Of a stretch of DNA of 5,301 bases, positions 1-5,250 are shown one piece after another; the first letter of the stretch is position 1, and each line of letters begins with the position of its first letter. This stretch comes from Candidatus Ventricola intestinavium (GTDB lineage Bacteria; Bacillota; Clostridia; Christensenellales; Aristaeellaceae). The position numbers were made by a program, and so were the translations under genes. The DNA is taken from contig DVMG01000066.1 in NCBI GenBank assembly GCA_018715105.1, forward strand, positions 1-5,301, given 5' to 3'. The notes under the pieces are model-generated. The model ran no database searches. It was not told where the DNA came from and worked only from the letters and a program-made list of their open reading frames with translations.

Positions 1-1
1 A

Positions 2-244
2 GAGGCGTTTAACTGCCTGTTCTGTTACTGCCCCCTGTATACACTGGGAAAAAAGTGCGGCGGAAATTTTCTTTATACCGACCGGGGAATCAAAAGCTGT
101 GAAAACTGCACGTTTCCCCATTGGAGGGAGAATTACGAAAAGATCCTCGCACGCTATGGCGATCTGATGGACGTCGTGAAGCGCATGGACCGGGAAGGAA
201 AACAGGAAGAGGAAAGAACGCCGGATGCCCGAAAAACCGATTGA
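2..244 (+). CDS. Cysteine-rich small-domain (zinc-finger-like) protein, 3' end only
   Basis: The reading frame is open from the window edge to a TGA at 242-244, giving the last 80 residues; the start lies outside. The visible part begins EAFNCLFCYCPLYTLG, followed by a KCGGNF segment, then CENC and a nearby histidine (PHW). This CxxCxC...C...CxxC...H pattern, with the FNCLFCYCPLY and CGGNF blocks, matches what I recall of the cysteine-rich small domain family (Pfam PF04071, COG2158). That domain occurs as a short stand-alone protein or at the C-terminus of cobalamin-related proteins such as CobD-like threonine-phosphate decarboxylases. The cysteines probably bind a metal; the biochemical role is unknown to me. 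The tail after about residue 60 is charged and low in complexity. Whether this is a small protein or the end of a larger fusion cannot be seen here. The B12 operon next door fits a cobalamin link, but that is inference. Confidence 0.82.
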   Translation, partial: EAFNCLFCYCPLYTLGKKCGGNFLYTDRGIKSCENCTFPHWRENYEKILARYGDLMDVVKRMDREGKQEEERTPDARKTD

Positions 245-269
245 CGCCGGGGCCTGCGGGGCCTATAAT
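241..269 (+). promoter_or_regulatory. Near-consensus SigA-type promoter driving the B12 uptake operon
   Basis: TTGACG at 241-246 and a perfect TATAAT at 264-269 are separated by exactly 17 bases, one base off the ideal vegetative promoter. Transcription should start near 275-277, only about 15 bases before the first strand of the riboswitch helix proposed at 290. The -35 box contains the stop codon (242-244) of the upstream gene, so the intergenic space is as short as it could be. The start site is predicted from spacing, not observed. Confidence 0.9.
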
Positions 270-289
270 AGAGACGACAAATGAATAGC

Positions 290-578
290 CGGTGTATCTG
301 CGCAGCGATGCGCGGCGGTTATGCATGGCCTCAGGAGGGGATCACTCTGCTTGAAAGGTCCGTGCCAGCCAGCGCCCGTGCCCCAGACATGGGGCGGCGA
401 CAGCTGAAACCGTCATGGGAATCGGATGCAAGTTCCGGGCTATCCCAGTAACCGTGAAGCGGACGAAAGCGTGTTGTCGTGTCCTGGCCATCCAGGAAGC
501 GGCCTATGGAAGCCACTGCGAAAGCGGGAAGGTGCGCAAGTAGGAGGAAGCAAAGCCGGGAGACCTGTTTACACCGTG
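290..578 (+). ncRNA. Cobalamin (vitamin B12) riboswitch aptamer
   Basis: The conserved blocks of the cobalamin riboswitch (Rfam RF00174 type) appear in order: GGGAA at 417-421, GGATGCAAGTTCC at 424-436, a GGCTATCCCAGTAACCGTGAAG-like core at 438-459, GCCACTG at 512-518, GGGAAGG at 526-532, and the B12-box end AGCCGGGAGACCTG at 554-567. A stem CCTGG/CCAGG (483-487 with 492-496) forms a peripheral arm. The 3' boundary is firm. The 5' boundary is less so: CGGTGTA at 290-296 pairs perfectly with TACACCG at 570-576, just where the closing helix P1 should lie, which makes the arm before the core unusually long. A shorter start near 352 (AAAGGTCC, resembling the usual 5' GGU motif) is possible but pairs poorly. 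Binding of adenosylcobalamin or a related corrinoid should stabilise this fold and shut down the downstream genes. The aptamer is near certain; the exact ligand form is not predicted. Confidence 0.95.
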
Positions 579-612
579 AATCATCATTCCCCTGGGGGTG
601 GGATGGCTATTT

Positions 613-636
613 AGGCCGGCGGCATAGCGGCGGCCT
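613..636 (+). promoter_or_regulatory. GC-rich hairpin between aptamer and terminator
   Basis: AGGCCG at 613-618 pairs with CGGCCT at 631-636, with a further possible GC/GC pairing inside. It is followed only by TGTTTAGTG, not a proper T-tract, so I read it as part of the expression platform, not as a terminator. Its 3' end runs into the CCTGTTTA sequence (634-641) that also occurs at 564-571 in the B12 box end. Confidence 0.5.
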
Positions 637-640
637 GTTT

Positions 641-671
641 AGTGTTCCTCAGGGAGGGACGCTGTTTTTTT
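641..671 (+). terminator. Intrinsic terminator of the cobalamin riboswitch
   Basis: The arm AGTGTTCCTC (641-650) pairs over 10 positions with GAGGGACGCT (654-663), including two G-U pairs, closing a three-base AGG loop. A run of seven T (665-671) follows. This is a classic Rho-independent terminator about 60 bases after the aptamer and 125 bases before the first gene. It is the expected off-switch of a transcriptionally acting cobalamin riboswitch: bound ligand should favour the hairpin and end the transcript before btuF. Confidence 0.9.
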
Positions 672-679
672 CGTGCGGC

Positions 680-711
680 GTTCATGAGGCGGCCGACATG
701 CGCCTTATGAC
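680..711 (+). promoter_or_regulatory. Stable hairpin in the btuF 5' leader, downstream of the riboswitch terminator
   Basis: GTTCATGAGGCG (680-691) pairs with CGCCTTATGAC (701-711) through 11 pairs with one bulged T and one G-U pair, around a 9-base loop. No T-tract follows, so it is not a terminator. It would exist only in read-through transcripts. It may protect the 5' end of the btuF message or help fold the adjacent ribosome-site structure; its role is not known. Confidence 0.55.
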
Positions 712-714
712 GGC

Positions 715-793
715 CGGGAGGTTTTTCTCCCGTTTCCGAATCAAGCAGCCCTTCTCGCTGATTCATTTGATCAAAATAATCAGGAGGAAAACC
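715..793 (+). promoter_or_regulatory. Candidate translational switch covering the btuF ribosome binding site
   Basis: Two mutually exclusive structures can be drawn. In one, CGGGAG (715-720) pairs with CTCCCG (727-732), leaving the AGGAGG ribosome site (782-787) open. In the other, GGTTTTTCTCC (720-730) pairs with GGAGGAAAACC (783-793) over 11 consecutive positions with one G-U pair, burying that site. Within the second fold, GAATCA (738-743) pairs with TGATTC (759-764), which would bring the two distant arms together. The pairings are read directly from sequence; any regulatory use is inference. Confidence 0.5.
782..787 (+). promoter_or_regulatory. Ribosome binding site of btuF
   Basis: A full AGGAGG lies 8 bases before the ATG at 796 and fixes that start. 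It falls inside the segment that can be sequestered by 720-730. Confidence 0.9.
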
Positions 794-795
794 CA

Positions 796-1722
796 ATGTC
801 CAAGAAAAGCATGACTCTGCTGCTTGCTCTGCTGCTGCTGATGTGCATGAGCGCCGTCCTCGCAGAGGATACGCCCATCACCCTCACGGATATGTATGGC
901 CGTGAGATCACGCTGAGCGAACCTGCGACCCGCATCGTGGCGCTGACCCCAGCCGACTGTGAAATTCTCTGTGCGCTGGGCTGCGAAGAGATGCTGGTGG
1001 GCCGCGGCGAATACTGCGATTACCCGGCCTCCATTCAGGAGATTCCCGTCGTGCAATCCGGTTCGGATACGAATATCGAGGAAATCCTGGCGCTTTATCC
1101 CCAGATTGTGATCATGAATGACATGGCACAGACGGAGGATCAGGTCCGCATGCTGGAGGGAAATGGGGTTCAGGTTGTGATCAGCGATGCCAACGACATC
1201 GAAGGCGTGTATACCGCCATCCGCATGATGGGCCGGCTCATGGCCCGAGAGGAAGAAGCCGAGGCGCTCATCGCCGAGATGCAGGCCGCGTTTGACAGCG
1301 TGGCGGCGGAGAGCGAGAACACTGGAAAAACCGTGTATTTTGAGGTGTCTCCGCTGCAGTATGGCCTGTGGACAGCGGGCAGCAACACCTTTATGGATGA
1401 GCTGGCCGCGCTGTGCGGCCTGACCAATGCCTTTGCGGATGTGGAGGGCTGGGCCGCCGTTTCCGAGGAGCAGGTCATCGCCCGGGATCCCGATTACATC
1501 GTGACCATCACGATGTACGGGGATGGGGGGATGACCCCTGTGGAAGAAATTCTCAGCCGCGCCGGTTGGGAAAGCATGAAGGCGGTCGTCAGCGGCGCTG
1601 TATTCAACGCGGATTCCAACGCCATTTCCCGCCCCGGTCCGCGCCTGAAGGATGCGGCCATGGAGCTTAGCGCCTTTCTGAGGAACGCTGAATCCGAAAC
1701 CGAAGAGGCGCCCGCCGCCTGA
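796..1722 (+). CDS. btuF: Cobalamin ABC transporter, substrate-binding protein BtuF
   Basis: This 308-residue secreted protein captures the corrinoid and delivers it to the BtuCD permease. It has an N-terminal signal peptide (residues 1-23, KK then a long leucine run) ending in AVLA before EDTP, which looks like a signal peptidase I site. The mature part has the two-lobed periplasmic-binding-protein type 2 fold (Pfam PF01497 family): DMYGREITL at 32-40, RIVALTPADCEIL at 46-58, GRGEYCDYP at 69-77, NIEEILALYPQIVI at 93-106, VSEEQVIARDPDYIV at 222-236 and RPGPRLKDAA at 279-288. E95 and E225 align by eye with the two glutamates of E. coli BtuF that dock on BtuC. The YCDYP motif and the upstream cobalamin riboswitch favour B12 over a siderophore or heme, which share this family. 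The start is set by AGGAGG at 782-787. A cysteine at position 17 follows a methionine, a poor lipobox, so membrane anchoring as a lipoprotein is doubtful. A short acidic, alanine-rich tail (about 297-308) ends the protein. Confidence 0.88.
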   Translation: MSKKSMTLLLALLLLMCMSAVLAEDTPITLTDMYGREITLSEPATRIVALTPADCEILCALGCEEMLVGRGEYCDYPASIQEIPVVQSGSDTNIEEILALYPQIVIMNDMAQTEDQVRMLEGNGVQVVISDANDIEGVYTAIRMMGRLMAREEEAEALIAEMQAAFDSVAAESENTGKTVYFEVSPLQYGLWTAGSNTFMDELAALCGLTNAFADVEGWAAVSEEQVIARDPDYIVTITMYGDGGMTPVEEILSRAGWESMKAVVSGAVFNADSNAISRPGPRLKDAAMELSAFLRNAESETEEAPAA

Positions 1723-1728
1723 ATACCG

Positions 1729-1827
1729 GGCGTTTCGGGAACCCAAAGGTCTCTTTCGCGGTGCATGCAGCGCCCTTTTTCTGCGAAAGCCGGCCTCCGG
1801 TTTGGTGCGTGTTCCGGGCGAAGCGCC
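1729..1827 (+). ncRNA. Structured RNA element of unknown class between btuF and btuC
   Basis: Starting six bases after the btuF stop, GGCGTTTCG-GGAAC (1729-1742) pairs with GTTCC (1811-1815) and CGAAGCGCC (1819-1827): 14 pairs with a GGG bulge. Inside it, CCAAA (1743-1747) pairs with TTTGG (1801-1805), and CTTTCGCGG (1753-1761) with CTGCGAAAG (1781-1789), with one G-U pair. The nested helices make one long branched or rod-like fold. I recognise no known riboswitch motif and no B12 box in it. Options are an attenuator leader acting with the terminator-like hairpin at 1869-1897, or an element that stabilises the btuF message so that the binding protein outnumbers the permease. No gene is supported here. 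Confidence 0.5.
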
Positions 1828-1833
1828 ATTCTC

Positions 1834-1862
1834 TCCCTGAAGGGGGATCCTCTGGCCGGCCA
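1834..1862 (+). repeat. Small hairpin and 10-base palindrome in the btuF-btuC spacer
   Basis: TCCCT (1834-1838) can pair with GGGGA (1843-1847) across a short loop, and TGGCCGGCCA (1853-1862) is a perfect palindrome. Both sit between the structured element and the terminator-like hairpin. CTCCC (1833-1837) can instead pair with GGGAG (1869-1873), the 5' arm of that hairpin, so it could act as an antiterminator strand. This is read from pairing only. Confidence 0.35.
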
Positions 1863-1868
1863 TCTTGT

Positions 1869-1897
1869 GGGAGCCCTCGAAGGCTCCCTCTCTTTTT
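1869..1897 (+). terminator. Terminator-like hairpin between btuF and btuC (possible attenuator)
   Basis: GGGAGCC (1869-1875) pairs perfectly with GGCTCCC (1882-1888) around a six-base loop, followed by TCTCTTTTT (1889-1897). This is a credible intrinsic terminator with a slightly interrupted T-tract. It lies 30 bases before the btuC start, and I see no promoter between it and btuC, so btuCD and the MATE gene probably depend on partial read-through. That would give more btuF than btuCD message, a common need for binding-protein transporters. Confidence 0.7.
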
Positions 1898-1926
1898 CAC
1901 AGGATTTTTCACATGGCGAGGACAAC

Positions 1927-2970
1927 ATGAAAACAAGACCCGAACGCTTTTCCTTTCGCATCTATGTGCTGTTTATACTGGCTCTGCTGGCGGCCTTGCT
2001 TGCCTGCATTACAACCGGCAGCGTCTCCATTTCGCTGAAGGATACGCTGAGCGCAATCTTCCATTCGTTTTGCGGGCTGGAAGTGCCGCCGGGCATTCCC
2101 CAAAACATCATTCTGAACGTGCGCCTGCCGCGTGTGCTCAATGTGGCGCTGATGGGAGCGGCGCTGTCCCTGTGCGGCGCGGCCATGCAGGGCCTGCTGC
2201 GCAACCCGCTGGCGGATGGTTCAACGCTGGGGGTTTCTTCCGGCGCGGCGCTCGGTGCGGTTTTGGCGCTTGCAGGGGGCCTTCGCATCCCCGGCTCTGC
2301 CTATGGCGGAACCATGCTCATGGCGATGATCTTCGCCTTTCTTTCCCTGCTTTTGATCCTGTCGCTGGCCTATGCGCTGGACCGGTCGCTGGCCACGGAC
2401 AGCATTATTTTGATCGGTGTGATCTTTTCCATGTTTGCTTCCAGCCTCATCACGCTGGTCATCTCCTTTGCCGGTGAACGGGTGCGCTCCATCACCTTCT
2501 GGACGATGGGATCGCTGTCCTCGACGGGTTATCCCCATGCGGGCATTCTGGCGCTGGCGCTGCTGGTGTGCGGAAGCATCATCCTGCGGTATGCCGGCGA
2601 GCTGAATGCCTTCGCTCTGGGGGAAGAGAGCGCACGGCACATGGGCGTGCATGTGAAGCGGGTCAAGCTGATTCTCCTGGTCACGGTCTCGGTGCTGATC
2701 GGCGTATGCGTGTCCATCGGCGGCACAATCGGCTTTGTGGGCCTGGCCATGCCGCACATGGCGCGCATGGCGGCGGGGCCCAACCACAGGCGCTTGCTGC
2801 CGCTGTCCATGTTTTCCGGCGCGATTTTTCTGCTGCTGGCAGATCTTCTGGCGCGAACGCTCCTGAGCCCGATTGAGCTGCCCATCGGCGTGGTGACGTC
2901 TCTGGTAGGGGCAGCGGCGTTTGTGCTGATCTTTTACCGGACGAGAAAGGCGGGACAGCCGCGATGCTGA
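1927..2970 (+). CDS. btuC: Cobalamin ABC transporter, permease BtuC (FecCD family)
   Basis: This 347-residue membrane protein forms, as a dimer, the channel through which the corrinoid crosses the membrane. It shows the FecCD/BtuC family blocks (Pfam PF01032): RLPRVL at 67-72, GAALSLCGAAMQGLLRNPLA at 77-96 followed by DGSTLGVSSGA, FWTMGSL at 191-197, LGEESARHMG at 231-240 (the stretch that contacts the ATPase in this family), GTIGFVGLAMPHMAR at 266-280 and ELPIGVVTSLVGA at 317-329. About ten hydrophobic segments and the length are normal for the family. I chose the ATG at 1927 because it is preceded by GAGGA (1918-1922), places the first membrane helix (about 12-30) in the usual position, and avoids a non-homologous leader. 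The frame is open upstream to an ATG at 1765, but that extension would translate the structured spacer. Spacing of the ribosome site is short (4 bases), so initiation may be modest. Confidence 0.9.
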   Translation: MKTRPERFSFRIYVLFILALLAALLACITTGSVSISLKDTLSAIFHSFCGLEVPPGIPQNIILNVRLPRVLNVALMGAALSLCGAAMQGLLRNPLADGSTLGVSSGAALGAVLALAGGLRIPGSAYGGTMLMAMIFAFLSLLLILSLAYALDRSLATDSIILIGVIFSMFASSLITLVISFAGERVRSITFWTMGSLSSTGYPHAGILALALLVCGSIILRYAGELNAFALGEESARHMGVHVKRVKLILLVTVSVLIGVCVSIGGTIGFVGLAMPHMARMAAGPNHRRLLPLSMFSGAIFLLLADLLARTLLSPIELPIGVVTSLVGAAAFVLIFYRTRKAGQPRC

Positions 2971-3719
2971 AGGCGGAAAATGTGACGGTGCGCTACGGCG
3001 GGCACACCGTGGTGGACGGGGTATCCTTTGAGCTGATGGAGGGGCAGTGGCTGATGCTGGCGGGCCCCAACGGCGCGGGCAAATCGACGCTTGTGGAGGC
3101 GCTTTCCGGCGGCGTGCCGTATACAGGCCGGGTTTGGCTGGAAGGGAAAGAGATTCGCTCCTTCAAACCCGCTCAGCTTGCGCGCAAAATGGGGGTGCTG
3201 GCGCAGAAGAACGCCGTGGGATACGCCTATTCGGTGGAAGAGGTGGTTGCAATGGGGCGCTATGCCCATGCATCCGGCTTCCTCCGCGCCCGAGACGAAG
3301 GCGGAAGAGATCAGGTGGAACGGGCGCTCGCTCTCACCGGCCTGACGCAGCTGCGCCATGCCAGCGTGCTGACCCTCTCGGGCGGCGAACTCCAGCGCAT
3401 GTTCCTTGCCCAGGTATTCGCGCAGGATCCGCAGATTCTGATTCTGGACGAGCCCGCCAACCATCTGGATCTGGTGTATCAAAAGCATATTTTTTCCCTG
3501 ATTCAGGAGTGGCAGAAGCAGCCGGGACGCGCGGTGATCTCGGTGGTGCACGATCTGAGCCTCGCCCGCCGGTATGGCTCGCATGCGGTGCTCCTGCATC
3601 AGGGCCGGTGCATGTCAAGAGGCGCCATCCGCGACGTGCTGACCCGCGAATGCCTGCAACGTGTCTATGACATGGATGTTTATCAATGGATGCGCGAAAT
3701 GCTGGGACAGTGGGCGTGA
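2964..3719 (+). CDS. btuD: Cobalamin ABC transporter, ATPase BtuD
   Basis: This 251-residue cytoplasmic ATPase powers the BtuC channel. All ABC motifs are intact: Walker A GPNGAGKST at 34-42, Q-loop glutamine at 81, signature LSGGE at 138-142, Walker B ILILDEP at 158-164 with catalytic glutamate 163, D-loop with D169, and switch histidine 196 in VVHDLSLA. It belongs to the FepC/BtuD group of importers for metal chelates and corrinoids; the operon context assigns it to cobalamin. The ATG at 2964 lies inside the btuC end, overlapping it by 7 bases (ATGCTGA), and has only a weak AAAGGCGGG upstream, so translation is probably coupled to btuC. That suits the equal stoichiometry of the BtuC2D2 complex. 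The C-terminal 30 residues, rich in aromatic and charged residues, look like an ordinary family tail. Confidence 0.92.
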   Translation: MLKAENVTVRYGGHTVVDGVSFELMEGQWLMLAGPNGAGKSTLVEALSGGVPYTGRVWLEGKEIRSFKPAQLARKMGVLAQKNAVGYAYSVEEVVAMGRYAHASGFLRARDEGGRDQVERALALTGLTQLRHASVLTLSGGELQRMFLAQVFAQDPQILILDEPANHLDLVYQKHIFSLIQEWQKQPGRAVISVVHDLSLARRYGSHAVLLHQGRCMSRGAIRDVLTRECLQRVYDMDVYQWMREMLGQWA

Positions 3720-3762
3720 GAGGACGCCTGCGCGGCAAAAGAATCGGAAAAGAGGAAATGGA

Positions 3763-5124
3763 ATGAGGAGCGAAATGGATCTGGGGCGGGACGACACGGG
3801 GAGCCTGGTGCTGCGCACGGCGCTGCCGAGTATGCTGGCCCAGTTTGTCAGCGTGTTTTACAGCCTTGTCGACCGCATGTATGTGGGAAACATTCCCGGT
3901 GAAGGGGCTCTGGCGCTGGCGGGCGTGGGGGTGTGCGGACCCGTGGTGACCATGATCGGCTCGGCCGCCGTCTGGATTTCCTGGGGTGGTTCCCCGCTGA
4001 TGAGCATCCGCATGGGGGAGGAAAAGCCGCAGGAGGCGGCATGCATTTTGCGCAGCTGTGTGATGATGTTGCTGGGCTTTTCTGTGATGATCACGGTGCT
4101 CATCCTTCCCCTGCGGGGGCCTCTGCTGCGCTTTTTCGGGGCGAGCGAGACCACCTATCCCTATGCGGAGGCATACTTCACCGTGTACCTGAGCGGCACG
4201 GTTTTTGCCCTGCTTGCCTCCGGGCTCAATCAGCTGATCCTTGCCCAGGGGTTTGCTTCGGAAGGGATGAAGCTGACTGTTTTGGGCGCGGTGCTCAATC
4301 TTGTGCTCGACCCGGTGTTCATATTCGCCCTGGATATGGGCGTGCGCGGCGCGGCCGTGGCCACCGTGCTCTCGCAGATGGCCAGCGCGGCAGGAGCTTT
4401 CCTCTTTTTGCGGGGGCGGCGCGTGCATGTGCCCATCACGTGGGGCGCAATCCGCCTGTCCGTCTGCAAAAAAGTGTTAGCGCTTGGTTTTTCTCCCTTT
4501 GCCATTATCGCCATCGACAATGGGATGATCATGGCCATGAATGCGGTTCTTCAGCATTACGGAGGGCCTCAGATGGGCGACCGGCTCGTTACCGCCTCCG
4601 TGATTGCGCAGAGCTTTATGCTGATTGTCACCATGCCTCTTGGCGGCATCTCCGGCGGCACACAGTCGATTCTGTCCTTTAATTACGGTGCGCGCCGGAT
4701 GGAACGTGTCCGTGGGGCGCAAAAGCGTGTCTTCGCGCTGTGTGTGGGTTTCACGGCAGGCATGTTTGTGCTGGCCAGGATTGGGGGGCCTGTGTTTGTC
4801 CGGCTGTTTACGCAGGATGACGGCGTGGCCCGGATCGCGGCCTGGGCCATTGGCGTGTGTACGCTGGCCATCGTGCCGCTTGGCATTCAATATGAGATTG
4901 TGGATGGCTTTACGGCTTTGGGGCAGGTGCGGCTGTCGTTTGTGCTCTCCTTTTTCCGCAAACTGGTGTATTTTGCGGCGCTTTTTGGCCTGCCGGCATT
5001 TCTGGGGGCCGGGGCGGCGTTTTATGCCGAGCCGGTGTCGGATTTGGTGGGGCCGGCGGTATCCCTGCTTGTGTATAAGAAGACGTTTGAGCAGGTGCTC
5101 CAGCATGGAAAGCAGCGCGCATAG
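3763..5124 (+). CDS. MATE family efflux transporter
   Basis: This 453-residue membrane protein belongs to the multidrug and toxin extrusion family (MatE domain repeated twice, Pfam PF01554), whose members expel organic cations or other small molecules using sodium or proton gradients. Diagnostic segments are FYSLVDRMYVGNIPGEGALA at 32-51, LNLVLDPVFIFALDMGVRGAAVATVLSQ at about 178-205, GGTQSILSFNYGARRMERV at 298-316 and AEPVSD at 422-427. The length and roughly twelve hydrophobic segments are normal. The start at 3763 has AGAGGA at 3751-3756, six bases upstream; the frame is open further up to 3661, inside btuD, but that would add a non-homologous hydrophilic leader. It follows btuD after 43 bases with no terminator, so it should share the riboswitch-controlled transcript. 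Its substrate cannot be told from sequence. A role in corrinoid handling (for example exporting an unwanted corrinoid or precursor) is speculation based on position only. Confidence 0.93.
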   Translation: MRSEMDLGRDDTGSLVLRTALPSMLAQFVSVFYSLVDRMYVGNIPGEGALALAGVGVCGPVVTMIGSAAVWISWGGSPLMSIRMGEEKPQEAACILRSCVMMLLGFSVMITVLILPLRGPLLRFFGASETTYPYAEAYFTVYLSGTVFALLASGLNQLILAQGFASEGMKLTVLGAVLNLVLDPVFIFALDMGVRGAAVATVLSQMASAAGAFLFLRGRRVHVPITWGAIRLSVCKKVLALGFSPFAIIAIDNGMIMAMNAVLQHYGGPQMGDRLVTASVIAQSFMLIVTMPLGGISGGTQSILSFNYGARRMERVRGAQKRVFALCVGFTAGMFVLARIGGPVFVRLFTQDDGVARIAAWAIGVCTLAIVPLGIQYEIVDGFTALGQVRLSFVLSFFRKLVYFAALFGLPAFLGAGAAFYAEPVSDLVGPAVSLLVYKKTFEQVLQHGKQRA

Positions 5125-5209
5125 AGCGTTGCCCATGCAGGGCCGCACGGGCGTCGCAAGAAGGCATAAAAAAGCATGTGGGGGGGAAGGAAACTTCTCT
5201 TTGGAAAAG
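5125..5209 (+). other. Short trailer between the MATE gene and the operon terminator
   Basis: No gene is visible. It holds a possible small GCCC/GGGC hairpin near 5132-5145, an A-run (5168-5173) and a run of seven G (5180-5186). The AAAAG just before 5210 could extend the terminator stem against the T-tract. Confidence 0.4.
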
Positions 5210-5250
5210 CGGCTTTGCGCTGGATTGAATCCGGCGCAGAGCCGTTTTTT
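5210..5250 (+). terminator. Strong intrinsic terminator at the operon end
   Basis: CGGCTTTGCGCTGGA (5210-5224) pairs with TCCGGCGCAGAGCCG (5230-5244) over 15 positions, two of them G-U, around a TTGAA loop, and six T follow (5245-5250). AAAA before the 5' arm suggests it could also work from the opposite strand. It closes the btuF-btuC-btuD-MATE transcript. Confidence 0.95.

Noticed and set aside
426..814. Small plus-strand open frames across the leader (426-614 and 479-814)
   Set aside because: They lie within the riboswitch, terminator and ribosome-site structures, have no convincing ribosome site, and show no protein-like composition.
1729..1827. A second cobalamin riboswitch in the btuF-btuC spacer
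   Set aside because: None of the conserved blocks (GCCACTG, GGGAAGG, AGCC-GGAGACC) is present, so the structure is left unassigned.
763..1863. Long minus-strand open frame opposite btuF
   Set aside because: It is antisense to an unmistakable gene. The translation is rich in His, Arg, Gln and Gly without domain sense, typical of the shadow frame of a GC-rich gene.
1765..1926. N-terminal extension of btuC from an ATG at 1765
   Set aside because: It would add 54 residues that do not resemble the FecCD family and would translate the structured spacer and terminator. The ATG at 1927 has a ribosome site and gives the normal N-terminus.
3661..3762. N-terminal extension of the MATE protein from an ATG inside btuD
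   Set aside because: The extra 34 residues are hydrophilic and not MATE-like, and the ATG at 3763 has a good ribosome site.
3334..4428. Long minus-strand open frame opposite btuD and the MATE gene
   Set aside because: It crosses two well-supported genes on the other strand and has a low-complexity His/Gln/Arg-rich composition with no recognisable family.
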